Made by a program: the position numbers and the translations under genes. From JAZKFT01 sp040386335 (GTDB lineage: Bacteria; Bacteroidota; Bacteroidia; Chitinophagales; Chitinophagaceae), in assembly GCA_040386335.1 (NCBI GenBank), contig JAZKFT010000001.1, positions 124,001 through 188,000 of the forward strand: a stretch of DNA of 64,000 nucleotides, given 5' to 3'. Of this stretch, positions 43,046 to 52,040 are shown piece after piece (position 1 is the stretch's first letter; every line of letters begins with the position of its first letter). Below the pieces are notes generated by a model. It was not told the DNA's origin and did not search any database. It worked only from the letters and a program-made list of their open reading frames with translations.

Positions 43046-43735
43046 TCAAACCGCTAATGTCCTGCCTCTAATTGCACCGCTTTTTGAAAATTTATAATAG
43101 CAATTAGCAGTTAGATAAGTTAAGGCGCTTTTTGCAATGGCGTCTTTAAATTTCTTGTCTGCAGTTTTGTTACCAGTCGAAATATGGAGATTTTGATATT
43201 GGCAAAGGTTGCCAATAATATTTTGTCCGGGGTCGGTGAAATAAACGTAAGGCAAGATGCCATTTGTTCGTATCAACCAGGCTAGGTGTTTAAGAAAAAT
43301 TGAAATTTCCGCTGTGTCAACCTGTAAAGCACCACTAAATCTTTTTTTGATTTTATTGTCAGCCAAATATTGCAACGATTCCTGGAAGGTGTCATTGGTG
43401 TTGAGTCTCTTAAGCCAGGCAATATTAAGGTCTCCCATAAACGTCAAATTTTCGTACCCTAAATGGTTTATGAAAGAAACGAGCTCGGTCCCCAACAACT
43501 TAATGTGTCCTTTGTATGATTTGGAAGGGAGTGTCAAAACGTAGCTTGCAAAGGCTTTCGGATATGTAAATACCTCTTCATCCTCCTTCGCATTATAGTG
43601 TCTCAAAGGAAGGCTAGGAAATTTATTAATAGCTTCTTGTCTCTCAATTTTGACTAGCATATGAAGTTCGATAGCTGATATGTAATGGTCAAGGTTTGCG
43701 TTCGTGTGGTTAATAGTGGTTTTAAGTCTGGCCAA
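43046..43735 (-). CDS. Hypothetical protein
   Basis: A 229-residue mixed alpha/beta protein without signal peptide or membrane segment. I recognise no domain. It has a run K-A-F-A-S-Y-V-L-T-L-P-S-K-S-Y-K-G-H near residue 60 and ends R-G-R-T-L-A-V. A/T-rich codons set it apart from the core genes. Copy E lies on its 3' side. Confidence 0.6.
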   Translation of the reverse strand: MARLKTTINHTNANLDHYISAIELHMLVKIERQEAINKFPSLPLRHYNAKEDEEVFTYPKAFASYVLTLPSKSYKGHIKLLGTELVSFINHLGYENLTFMGDLNIAWLKRLNTNDTFQESLQYLADNKIKKRFSGALQVDTAEISIFLKHLAWLIRTNGILPYVYFTDPGQNIIGNLCQYQNLHISTGNKTADKKFKDAIAKSALTYLTANCYYKFSKSGAIRGRTLAV

Positions 43736-43902
43736 ATATATAATGGATTATTTTAAATACAAATGCTGTTAAATATCCATCACGCTCACATGACACAAAC
43801 CCAATTGTTGCCAGCATTCTTAATGGTTCAATTGCATCTTTTTAATTACCTCAAATCCGAATAGACCGTTGGAATAATTCAATTTAACTTCGGAAAAGGT
43901 CT

Positions 43903-44355
43903 TTATTTTTTTTCATAATCGCAAGCAAACAGCAGTTCCTTACTCTGTCCATGAAAATCAACAACAGCAAACGGTCGGGCGCATGTACTATTTCTGGTAG
44001 TACGATTTCCAGTACTTAGAATCTGGAAATTTTCACTATTAATTTCTGGATCTGAAAACGTCTTATTGATTATAAGTAGTCCAAAGTTTGAAACACAGCT
44101 GCCTATAACAATTGCCAAAATTAATGTCAAAAATTTCGAGTATGTGAAACCTGGCAGAAAGAGCAAAATAGCAAAAACAATAAGCGTCCCCAAACAGCCG
44201 GCCACGAATAGATATTTGCCCGGAATTATTGTCATTCTATAAATGGCAACCGACATAATACCAAAGCAAATTGAAATAATAAAAATTAGTGAAATTGCTC
44301 CATCCAAAAACATCTTCTTTTGGCGTTTGTCTGAAACGTGGTTTTTCGTATTCAA
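43903..44355 (-). CDS. Hypothetical membrane protein
   Basis: A 150-residue protein with three hydrophobic segments (about 18-40, 45-70 and 73-95) followed by a soluble C-terminal domain with two Cys residues (S-T-C-A-R-P, F-A-C-D-Y). No family is recognised. Copy F begins about 30 bases upstream of its start codon. Confidence 0.58.
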   Translation of the reverse strand: MNTKNHVSDKRQKKMFLDGAISLIFIISICFGIMSVAIYRMTIIPGKYLFVAGCLGTLIVFAILLFLPGFTYSKFLTLILAIVIGSCVSNFGLLIINKTFSDPEINSENFQILSTGNRTTRNSTCARPFAVVDFHGQSKELLFACDYEKK

Positions 44356-44385
44356 TACGTCTGGTGTTTAATAGTTGCAGGTAAC

Positions 44386-44560
44386 TTTTTCATTGTTAGA
44401 ATTATCCGCAATCTACCCCAAAATGTATGATGCAAAATACTTACTTTCCTTATTATTAGTATTATACATTCCCAATTGCAGAAATCCAGCATTGCGTCAA
44501 TCCATAGGATGGCTGATGAGCGAGGAAAGCTTTTGTTAAGTTTAAACCAGATCTATAAAC
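44386..44560. repeat. Cassette-associated repeat, copy F (diverged, short)
   Basis: It keeps TTTTCATTGTTAG, CGCAATCTACCCC, the hairpin (44424-44468) and GGATGGCTGATGAGCGAGGA, but loses the second hairpin. The hairpin arms TGTATGATGC and GTATTATACA differ from copy A yet still pair throughout. It lies between the regulator stop and the start of the 43903-44355 gene. Confidence 0.65.
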
Positions 44561-44577
44561 CACATTGCGTGGCTACA

Positions 44578-45264
44578 CTAATGATATCGCTCAATAAGCT
44601 TATATCCAAAACCCCTGATGGTCAGAATCGCTACGGACTTATCGCTATCCAGGTAATTGCGCAACCTGTTGATATAAACATTCATGGTTTTGCTGTTGAA
44701 CACATTGTCGCTGCCCCATAATTCTGCCAAAAGCACCTGGCGGTCAACAACGGTTGATTTTGCCTCGCAAAGCATTTTCAGCAGTTCTACTTCTTTATAA
44801 GAAAGTTGAACCCGGCTTGAATCATTTGCCAGCTCTTGCGTAGATGCGTTAAAGGTGAAGCTGCCCAACTTGTACACGTTATGTTCGGCACCCAAAGTAT
44901 TTCCCGAAACCCTGGCGAAGGACCTGATCCTTGCAATTAATTCCTCCATCACGAAAGGTTTCCTGATAAAGTCATTGCAGCCGAGATTAAATGCTTTTAC
45001 CAGGTCTTCTGTTAGTGGTTTAGCCGTGAGCATGATGATCGGAACGTCTTTATTAACGGCCCTGATTTGCTTCACAGCACTGAACCCGTCGCTGCCGGGC
45101 ATCATGATATCAATAATGACGATTTTAGGATTCAGCGAATTGAATATACTGTAGCCATCTTCACCATTCAACGCATACGTTACGTCAAAATCGTAGAGGG
45201 AAAGCGTGTCTTTTAAAATCTGGCAAAGCTCCACCTGGTCTTCTATCAATAAGATCGGTATCAT
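44578..45264 (-). CDS. OmpR/PhoB-type response regulator
   Basis: A 228-residue regulator with a receiver domain (E8/D9, phospho-acceptor Asp52 in IVIIDIMMPGSDG, Lys in I-R-K-P-F) and a winged-helix output domain (L-S-Y-K-E-V-E-L-L-K-M-L, G-F-G-Y-K-L). Its start codon overlaps the stop of the kinase gene by four bases, so the two are coupled. The likely target is the divergent receptor gene. Confidence 0.95.
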   Translation of the reverse strand: MIPILLIEDQVELCQILKDTLSLYDFDVTYALNGEDGYSIFNSLNPKIVIIDIMMPGSDGFSAVKQIRAVNKDVPIIMLTAKPLTEDLVKAFNLGCNDFIRKPFVMEELIARIRSFARVSGNTLGAEHNVYKLGSFTFNASTQELANDSSRVQLSYKEVELLKMLCEAKSTVVDRQVLLAELWGSDNVFNSKTMNVYINRLRNYLDSDKSVAILTIRGFGYKLIERYH

Positions 45265-46643
45265 ATGTACTTAGGTAGTGTTATGATAAATTCTGTTCCG
45301 GATTGCCATTTCGATTGCACCGAGACATTGCCCGAGTGTTTTTTTACGATGCTGTTGACATAGTATAAGCCAAGGCCAAACCCTTTTATGGACTGCGCAT
45401 CACCCTGCGGAACACGAAAAAATTTTTCGAATATGTTCTTAATGAATTGCGGCTGTATCCCCATCCCGTTGTCACGAATCTTTATAGTGATGTCACGGCT
45501 ATTTTCACTAATATCAATATGAATCTCCACAGAATCGTTGGAATACTTGATGGCGTTATCTATAATGTTATGAAAGGCTGTTTGCAGGTGGAGCCGGTCA
45601 CCATTAATGAAAACAGGCCCTTCGCCGGTTAACTGGAACCCGGTAGGCTTTACCTTGATAATGGAGTGGCTTTGTACCAGCTCCGTGAAAAGTGCATGCA
45701 GGTCTATTTTTTCTTTTTTCAACGTAAAATCTGAAACATCCCGAACCGCTGCCTCCAGGATCCGTTCCACAAATTCATTGAGCAGTTGCAGCTGCTTTTT
45801 ACTTGTATGCAGGTAAAAGTTGGTACGCTCCGTCGGGGAAACATAATGTTCAAGGGCGTCCAGTCCTGCCGATGCAATCGTGATCGGGGTTTTCATCTCA
45901 TGGGTAATATTATTGATGAAGTCAGTCTTTAGCTCATTGATCCTTTTTTGCCTCCTGATGGTCTTATACACAAACACGAGCGCCGTATTGCCAATGAGCA
46001 GGATCAAACCAAAAGCCAGCAAGGGCCATAAGAGGTCATTTTTGACAAAGGCCGGATCATTTTTAAGTTCGGCGAAAATGAAAATATTGGAATTGTACGG
46101 GAGGCGCATCGGGCTGGTGAAGTAGGGATATTCCTTAGTTCTTTTCCGGGTCCACACGGCCTGGACCAGCTGCCGATCCAATTTTCTGCCTTGCAGATTT
46201 ATCGTATCAAGGCGGTACGCTGAATGTATTTGGTGGGACTGTAGCGCATTCTGAAAAAGCTTTTCAAATGGGCCCATGTCTATTGACCTGAAGGAGGGGT
46301 TGTTCAAAATTATTTCCAGGGACGCGGGGTCCACACTATCTGTACCAAGGGATGAAAACGGAGCACTCAATTTCACGCTTTGGGTATCCGGGCGACTTAT
46401 TTCGATCTCTTTCGGAGAATAAGCGATCCATGCATAGTTGGGCAGCGATGCACTGTCAATTGCTTTAAGCTTGTGGTATTCCGAAAGTGTCGACATCAGT
46501 GCGGCTGAACAGGCACGACTAAACTTGCTATCCGTTTCCCTGATGCGTTCAAGGATGAGGGACACCTGGAGGCCATTAAAAAACAGGAAGAAGAGAAGCA
46601 TGAATAAATAAGCTACCCGCGCAGATGGTTTCATCAGTTGCAA
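45261..46643 (-). CDS. Sensor histidine kinase with large periplasmic domain
   Basis: A 460-residue kinase: membrane helix one (about 10-28), a periplasmic domain of about 175 residues, helix two (about 206-228), the HisKA site F-I-N-N-I-T-H-E-M-K-T-P-I, N-box F-H-N-I-I-D-N-A-I-K-Y-S, and G-boxes D-N-G-M-G-I and G-F-G-L-G-L-Y-Y. It forms a coupled pair with the regulator and is divergent from the outer-membrane receptor gene, 237 bp away. The layout resembles Bacteroidota kinases that control envelope genes. Confidence 0.94.
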   Translation of the reverse strand: MQLMKPSARVAYLFMLLFFLFFNGLQVSLILERIRETDSKFSRACSAALMSTLSEYHKLKAIDSASLPNYAWIAYSPKEIEISRPDTQSVKLSAPFSSLGTDSVDPASLEIILNNPSFRSIDMGPFEKLFQNALQSHQIHSAYRLDTINLQGRKLDRQLVQAVWTRKRTKEYPYFTSPMRLPYNSNIFIFAELKNDPAFVKNDLLWPLLAFGLILLIGNTALVFVYKTIRRQKRINELKTDFINNITHEMKTPITIASAGLDALEHYVSPTERTNFYLHTSKKQLQLLNEFVERILEAAVRDVSDFTLKKEKIDLHALFTELVQSHSIIKVKPTGFQLTGEGPVFINGDRLHLQTAFHNIIDNAIKYSNDSVEIHIDISENSRDITIKIRDNGMGIQPQFIKNIFEKFFRVPQGDAQSIKGFGLGLYYVNSIVKKHSGNVSVQSKWQSGTEFIITLPKYI

Positions 46644-46753
46644 TTGAGATGCCTAAGATAAGGCGGGCCGCAGGAAAGCCATCACCGGCTGTCCTTCGAT
46701 AATCCATCATTTGCACAGCTCGCTTACCATTTATCAGACATTTATTTTCATTT

Positions 46754-46767
46754 ACCTTAATTAAGGT
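46754..46767. promoter_or_regulatory. Palindrome in the kinase/receptor intergenic region
   Basis: ACCTTAATTAAGGT is a perfect 14-bp palindrome located between the divergent kinase (start 46643) and receptor (start 46881) genes. It is a candidate operator for the coupled regulator. The sequence is A/T-rich, so a chance match cannot be excluded. Confidence 0.4.
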
Positions 46768-46880
46768 GAATTAGCCAATTCTTCTCTGCCCGGGTGTTAG
46801 TTTGGCCTCTCAGTAATCACATCGATCCAATCAATTGAACTGCAATTGATCTTAATCCTTAAACATCAAATTAATAGTAT

Positions 46881-49283
46881 ATGAAGAACGGATACGTTTT
46901 TAAAAATAGCATGTTCCTGGCAATTTGCCTGGCCTTATGTATCAGCAGCAGCGCACAGGAATCTACAGTCAAAGGCAGGCTGGTTGACAGTGCGTCGTCA
47001 AAGCCCGTCGCCGGCGCTACCATCAATTTCCTGCAGCCACAGAAGAAAAATTCCAAAACGGTGCTTTCAGATCAAAGCGGTGCCTTTCAAACGAATTTGG
47101 CACCGGGCCCTTATAAGGTCACGATCACGCACACCAGTTTCCGGAAAAAGGGGATGCAATTGAGCGTGGAAGATAAGCCTGTGGACATGGGCAGTGTGCA
47201 ACTCGTTGTTATGGTGAAAAGCCTGGCTGACGTAACGGTTACTGCTTCCAGGCCGCTGGTGGAACAGAAGGATGACAGGCTGATTTATAACGTGGAGGAA
47301 GATCCTGCTGCAAAATCAGAATCGGCCAGTGATATTTTACGTAAGACACCCTTTGTGACTGTGGATGGCGATGGGGCGGTCCAGGTGAATGGGCAATCGA
47401 ATTTCAAAGTATTGTTGGATGGGAGAGAGACCGCTTTGTTTTCCCAGAATGTAAAGGAAGCTTTGAAAGCATTTCCGGGAGCTTCCATTTCGCGGATAGA
47501 AGTCATCACTTCGCCTTCTGCCAAGTATGATGCAGAAGGTGTCGGTGGTATTATTAATATCATCACCAAAATGAAGGTGGCCGGTTATAATGGATCCATA
47601 AATTCAAACATTACCACCATCGGTAATATTTCTGCCGGGCTGAATCTTAGTGTGAAGAAGGGTAAACTGGGTATCACGGGAGCATACAGCCTGATGAGCA
47701 ATGATGGTTTGCGAACCAATCAGCTTGCCGTTACCACGCCTGACCAGCCGCTTGCTTTTGTACGCAGGGAGGTGGGCGGAGGCCGGGAGACGGATATGTT
47801 CTTTCACCAGGGTAACCTCGAATTGAGTTATGACCTGGATAGTACCAATACCATTGTTGTTTATGGCAATATGACCAGGATAAAGAATGACGCATTGAGT
47901 CAGCACAGTATCTATACTTTATTTGCAAACGGAACATCCGACAGGGACCCTTTTCTCCTGGAGAACAGGCTGTCAATGCCGACACATGGCTTTGGCGCTG
48001 ACTTTATCCGGAAATATAAGGGAAAGCCTCAAAAGGAATTGACCTTCCGCTTCCAGGGGTTATTCAATAACAACCGGTCTTATGCCAACAGCCAGCAGGA
48101 ATTGGGCGCTTTTGATCGGTTTATCCTTAACAACAGTGAGGCATTCAATAATGAATACACGCTGCAGGCAGACCTGGTTGAGCCATTGAAGAATGGTGCC
48201 CGGATTGAAACAGGCGTTAAAACTATTTTGAGAAAGGCTTATTCCGATTTTGCAAGCCAGGTAAAATTTGATAAATCGGAACCCTACAATATCGACCCGG
48301 CAAATAGTAACAAATTTTCTTATGATCAAAACGTTTATGGTGCATATGTGTCCCTGAATAAGGTTACCAAAGCGGTAACTGCACGTATCGGTCTGCGGGT
48401 GGAACATACCGATGTACATGGTGATTTTACAAGTACCGCTACCGTAGTGCGGCAGCGATATACCAACTTCATCCCCAACCTGATGCTCTCCAGGCAGTTC
48501 AGCAAATCCAATAACTCCAACCTTACCTATACCATGCGCCTGGGGCGGCCATCCATAACAAGCCTCAACCCATTTGTAAACAATAGCGATTCGCTATTTA
48601 TCAGTTATGGCAACCCAAATCTTGGACCGCAGTACATTCATAGTTTCACATTTCAAACCCGTTTTTTCAAAGGCAGCAAGTTTATATCCTTCCAGGCTGG
48701 TTATAATTTTGCCAACAATCTCATCATACAAAATCCCGGATTTAACCCGTTCACTGGCGTAACCACCGTTACGGGGGAAAATGCAGGCCAGATCAGGGAG
48801 TACAACCTGGGCTTTGTTTCCAATCTTCCTGTTGGCAAAAAATGGAACATTGCTGTAAATGCAACGGGTCGTTTTGCGAAGATGCGCAACAAGTTGCAAA
48901 GCCCCTGGAGCAATACGATGGCTGGCGGGGTGAACGGAAATTTTACCTATAAGGCATCCCAGTTATTCACCATTACTTCCAATGGCGGTTATTTTGTTCC
49001 CCTGCGTATGCCCAATGCCACCTTCCCGGACAACTACTTCTATGGCTTCAATTTTGCCTATAAAGTATTCAAACAAAAATTGACAATCACAGCAAGTGCC
49101 ACAAACTTCTTTGAAGAAAACAGGACCTTAATTTTTAAAACAGAAAATGCGTTTTTTATTACAGAAAACAGGAATATTAACCCCTTCCGGAATTTTGGAC
49201 TGGCGCTGAATTATAGTTTTGGCAGGCTCAAGGAAAATGTTTCAAAGAAAAAAGGCGTCACTAATGACGACCAGGTGCAGTAA
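46881..49283 (+). CDS. TonB-dependent-receptor-like outer-membrane protein
   Basis: An 800-residue protein with a signal peptide ending SSSAQ, a CarboxypepD_reg-like domain (about 28-110; V-K-G-R-L-V-D-S, V-A-G-A-T-I), a plug domain (about 135-230; I-L-R-K-T-P-F-V-T-V-D-G-D-G, G-V-G-G-I-I-N-I-I-T) and a large barrel. It belongs to the outer-membrane beta-barrel family without SusD partner, since no susD is nearby. The ligand is unknown. Divergent placement next to a two-component pair suggests control by it. Confidence 0.93.
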   Translation: MKNGYVFKNSMFLAICLALCISSSAQESTVKGRLVDSASSKPVAGATINFLQPQKKNSKTVLSDQSGAFQTNLAPGPYKVTITHTSFRKKGMQLSVEDKPVDMGSVQLVVMVKSLADVTVTASRPLVEQKDDRLIYNVEEDPAAKSESASDILRKTPFVTVDGDGAVQVNGQSNFKVLLDGRETALFSQNVKEALKAFPGASISRIEVITSPSAKYDAEGVGGIINIITKMKVAGYNGSINSNITTIGNISAGLNLSVKKGKLGITGAYSLMSNDGLRTNQLAVTTPDQPLAFVRREVGGGRETDMFFHQGNLELSYDLDSTNTIVVYGNMTRIKNDALSQHSIYTLFANGTSDRDPFLLENRLSMPTHGFGADFIRKYKGKPQKELTFRFQGLFNNNRSYANSQQELGAFDRFILNNSEAFNNEYTLQADLVEPLKNGARIETGVKTILRKAYSDFASQVKFDKSEPYNIDPANSNKFSYDQNVYGAYVSLNKVTKAVTARIGLRVEHTDVHGDFTSTATVVRQRYTNFIPNLMLSRQFSKSNNSNLTYTMRLGRPSITSLNPFVNNSDSLFISYGNPNLGPQYIHSFTFQTRFFKGSKFISFQAGYNFANNLIIQNPGFNPFTGVTTVTGENAGQIREYNLGFVSNLPVGKKWNIAVNATGRFAKMRNKLQSPWSNTMAGGVNGNFTYKASQLFTITSNGGYFVPLRMPNATFPDNYFYGFNFAYKVFKQKLTITASATNFFEENRTLIFKTENAFFITENRNINPFRNFGLALNYSFGRLKENVSKKKGVTNDDQVQ

Positions 49284-49348
49284 GGTTGAAAAATTTGGGA
49301 AGTGGGTATTGGTCTTTGGCAGACATTACTTTTGATGGCCAGGTGCGA

Positions 49349-49449
49349 AAGCCCCACCACTTAATGAACCGCTGTATAGGAGAACCGTACGTACAGTGTT
49401 GTGAGAGGCGCACTCCGCCAGTTACAGCTGACGGGCCGTCTATTCGATT
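49349..49449 (+). mobile_element. Group II intron 3'-end remnant, copy 2
   Basis: A 101-bp segment of the same length as 39127-39227 and alignable to it without gaps. It has a domain V-like hairpin (ACCGCTGTATAGGAGAACCG with downstream GTACGTACAGTG) with a GAGA loop, then TTGTGAGAGGCGCACTCC, then GCCAGTTACAGCTGACGG and the end GTCTATTCGATT. No reverse transcriptase frame is nearby. It ends 14 bases before the stop of the minus-strand gene at 49464. Confidence 0.6.
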
Positions 49450-49463
49450 GTATACAGTATTTT

Positions 49464-49988
49464 TTAATGTTTTTTTAATGACTGTAACATGTTTAACAAA
49501 GTATCTAAATGGGGATAATCTTTGGCATATGTGTAGACGTGTAATTTGAGTGAATCATTTAGTGATAGAGCGGTTTCCCCGCATACTAGGTTTTGATAGT
49601 CATAAATCTTCCACTTAACATCTGTGTCTAAAAGCTTGCCTTTAACTAGTTTAGTTTTATTTAATTTTGCTTCAAATAAGGGATTGATGTCTGTGATATG
49701 ATTTCCAAATTGAATTCCCGAAATTATATAATTCTTATTTATTGTGTCAATTGGACATAGGGAGTAATGGACAAAATCTGGCTTTGATAATTTATCTATT
49801 TTAAAATCGTTTGGCACAAGTATTTCGTATTTTGAGGAACTATCCAGACGTTGACTGTGGTAATTACTAATATCAACAATAGAGAGAGAATAGGAATCAA
49901 TGTCTTCAATTTTTCGAGACCTGTTCTTGCAAGAAATTAAAAAAGTAGCGCTAAGAGCAAGCGTAAAGCATTTAGTGACTCTCATCAT
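49464..49988 (-). CDS. Hypothetical lipoprotein
   Basis: A 174-residue protein with a lipoprotein signal (lipobox FLISC, Cys20) and no recognised family. It is A/T-rich. The intron-like remnant lies at its 3' end and repeat copy G begins 13 bases upstream of its start. Confidence 0.65.
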   Translation of the reverse strand: MMRVTKCFTLALSATFLISCKNRSRKIEDIDSYSLSIVDISNYHSQRLDSSSKYEILVPNDFKIDKLSKPDFVHYSLCPIDTINKNYIISGIQFGNHITDINPLFEAKLNKTKLVKGKLLDTDVKWKIYDYQNLVCGETALSLNDSLKLHVYTYAKDYPHLDTLLNMLQSLKKH

Positions 49989-50000
49989 ATTGCGTACAAC

Positions 50001-50277
50001 ATTTTCATTGTTGGTACTACCCGCAATCTAATCCAAAAATGCATAAGGCCGATGCTTGCTTCCCAGGGCACTTGCGGGATGATTTCTCAATTATTTTTGG
50101 AATCCAGTATTTCGCAAATCTACAGGACGGCTGATGAGCGGGGAAAGTTTATATGGATCTTCCAGACCAATACAGCGGATAAATAAAGCAGGCTTCGGTT
50201 AAGTTTGGAAGCCGTTGGTGATAACACCAATCAGCGGTGAAGGTGATGTCATTCGAATAGCAAATTTAACAGGCAAC
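50001..50277. repeat. Cassette-associated repeat, copy G
   Basis: TTTTCATTGTTGG, CGCAATCTAATCC, hairpin region GCATAAGGCC ... GCGGGATG, the GGAATCCAGTATTTCGCAAA block, the second hairpin GCCGTTGGTG-ATAA-CACCAATCAGCGG, and the right end TTTAACAGGCAAC. The right end overlaps the last codons of the 50266-50748 gene. Confidence 0.75.
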
Positions 50278-50748
50278 AATTTTTTTTTGAAAACATTGTC
50301 GGTAGCCCAAAAATAGTGAGGCCGTATAGAATAATGCAAATAGCGTTGTTGGAATAATAAAAGCCAAATAATTAAAAAGTTCAATTGGAACTGCCGTCAT
50401 TCGTCGAATAATAGGAGATGCCAATAAAAGGAAACATAAAAGGTCAAGTGCCAGGATTTTTGATGTTCTTATTTTGTTGTGATTAATAGAAATTATCGTT
50501 AAGCCCACTATGGCCATTAAGGCGAAGAGTTGGTCAATGTTGCCAAAGTCAAACAATGTGAAGATCAACCAAAGTAAAACCGGTAATCCTATTATCTGCC
50601 CCATTAAAATAATCAACAGATAGGAGATGATTGCTGTTACTCTATGTGCTTTTTGTTGTGTCAAATTGAAGTAATTATTGGCTGCATCCGTTTGATAACT
50701 TATTTGGTGAGTGGTAGCACGATTTAAAATTGCTGGTAACGTGTTCAT
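50266..50748 (-). CDS. Hypothetical membrane protein
   Basis: A protein of about 160 residues with four hydrophobic segments (about 35-58, 62-75, 92-118 and 125-147). No family is recognised. The start at 50748 (MNTLPAILN) is preferred; the frame reaches an earlier ATG at 50784 inside repeat copy H. Its final codons lie in repeat copy G, so the gene and its flanking repeat are physically joined. Confidence 0.6.
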   Translation of the reverse strand: MNTLPAILNRATTHQISYQTDAANNYFNLTQQKAHRVTAIISYLLIILMGQIIGLPVLLWLIFTLFDFGNIDQLFALMAIVGLTIISINHNKIRTSKILALDLLCFLLLASPIIRRMTAVPIELFNYLAFIIPTTLFALFYTASLFLGYRQCFQKKIVAC

Positions 50749-51020
50749 TCTCAATATTACCCGCAATCTAAACCAAAAATGCACAATCCCGAATGCTTAT
50801 TTCTCAGTGCATTAGCGTTATGAGTTCTCCATTGTTTTTGAAATCCAGTATTTCGCCAGTCTACAGGACGGCTGATGAGCGGGGAAAGCTTTTGAGTCTA
50901 CCGGACCAATACGGCGGACAAATAATGCAGGCTTTGTTTGGGTTTGGGGGGCCCTTGGTGATAACACCAAACGGCGGCGTGGGTGATGCCATTCGAATAC
51001 CAAACCTGTTAGGCAACACC
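50742..51020. repeat. Cassette-associated repeat, copy H
   Basis: It matches copy A closely: CGCAATCTAAACC, hairpin arms with GCGTTATG, GAAATCCAGTATTTCGCCAG, the right arm CACCAAACGGCGGC, and the right end CCTGTTAGGCAAC (GTTAGGC 51008-51014). A fragment of the right end is repeated at about 51052-51084 (GATGCCATTCGAACATC). It separates the 50266 gene from the MBL-fold gene. Confidence 0.8.
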
Positions 51021-51170
51021 CGCAAAGGCGGGGCAAAGGCGGGGAGCAGCGCAGATGATGCCATTCGAACATCAAACTTGTTACTTCCGCCCGAGTATAA
51101 CGGATGCTGTTCCTGCAGCCGAATGATATTCAATTAGCCGATAGCAGTAACCCTTTTTGTTAGCGGTAAT

Positions 51171-52034
51171 TCATCTATTTATTAATTCTATTTTCACAAC
51201 CCGGTCAGCTACTTTTGGAAACTTCGAAAACATGAGCGCATCATGTCCGGGAATGATTAGTTCCGTATTTGATACTAATGTTTTCATCCTTATCATGGCA
51301 TTCACATATGCCTGGGCGTCAAAAGTGTATTTTGGAATAGGAAGTAAATGCTCCAGGTTATAATAATACCAAATGTTATCAGAGGCAATAATCGTCTTTC
51401 CTGATGTTCCATTTACCAGTACATACTGTGATTCATAGGTATGCTTCGAGCCAATAAAAACGCTGATACCCGGAATGATTTCTATGCTATCTCCTTTCGT
51501 CAGTATTAAATGCCCGTCTACGCTTTTTTGTATCAATTTAAAAACATCATTTTTATTGAGCCCATCCGCAACACCATCCTTTTGCCACGCGGGTCCAACA
51601 AAATAGTCAAAATCATCTTTTTGCATCCAGAGCATTGCATTGGGGAACAAGTCAATGCCGCCTATATGGTCAAAATGCGGATGTGTAACTATTAAATCAG
51701 TAATTTCCCCAGGCTTAATATTAATTTTCTGAAGAACTAAATCCGGCCTCGTATAGTTTAGGGCAGAATACCGGGCCGTGTCGGTAAATCCGGCATCAAC
51801 CAACACAGTTCGTCCATTGTTTCCTTTAAGTAGCCAAATAACAGAACTGCCTTGTATTGTATCTTTTGTAGACGCACCTACAGCAATTTCGGAAGCTGGT
51901 ACAGTCCAATTGCCAGCAAATTCCAGGGCATATATTTCATAGATAGCTTTCTGGCCAAAGCAATAAACACACATAAGATGAAATATAGCAATAAGAATAG
52001 CTTTACTAATTCCGCAGGCTGCGTTCTTTTTCAT
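51171..52034 (-). CDS. Exported MBL-fold hydrolase (lactonase-like)
   Basis: A 287-residue metallo-beta-lactamase-fold protein with a signal peptide (residues about 1-27, ending YCFGQ). The zinc motif is H-P-H-F-D-H-I-G-G, and later ligands are in S-K-H-T-Y-E, A-S-D-N and P-G-H-D. The order resembles N-acyl homoserine lactonase-type enzymes, but export and family breadth make the substrate uncertain. It lies 6 bases after the SnoaL/NTF2-like gene, so the two form an operon. Confidence 0.9.
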   Translation of the reverse strand: MKKNAACGISKAILIAIFHLMCVYCFGQKAIYEIYALEFAGNWTVPASEIAVGASTKDTIQGSSVIWLLKGNNGRTVLVDAGFTDTARYSALNYTRPDLVLQKINIKPGEITDLIVTHPHFDHIGGIDLFPNAMLWMQKDDFDYFVGPAWQKDGVADGLNKNDVFKLIQKSVDGHLILTKGDSIEIIPGISVFIGSKHTYESQYVLVNGTSGKTIIASDNIWYYYNLEHLLPIPKYTFDAQAYVNAMIRMKTLVSNTELIIPGHDALMFSKFPKVADRVVKIELINR

Positions 52035-52040
52035 TTTGAT

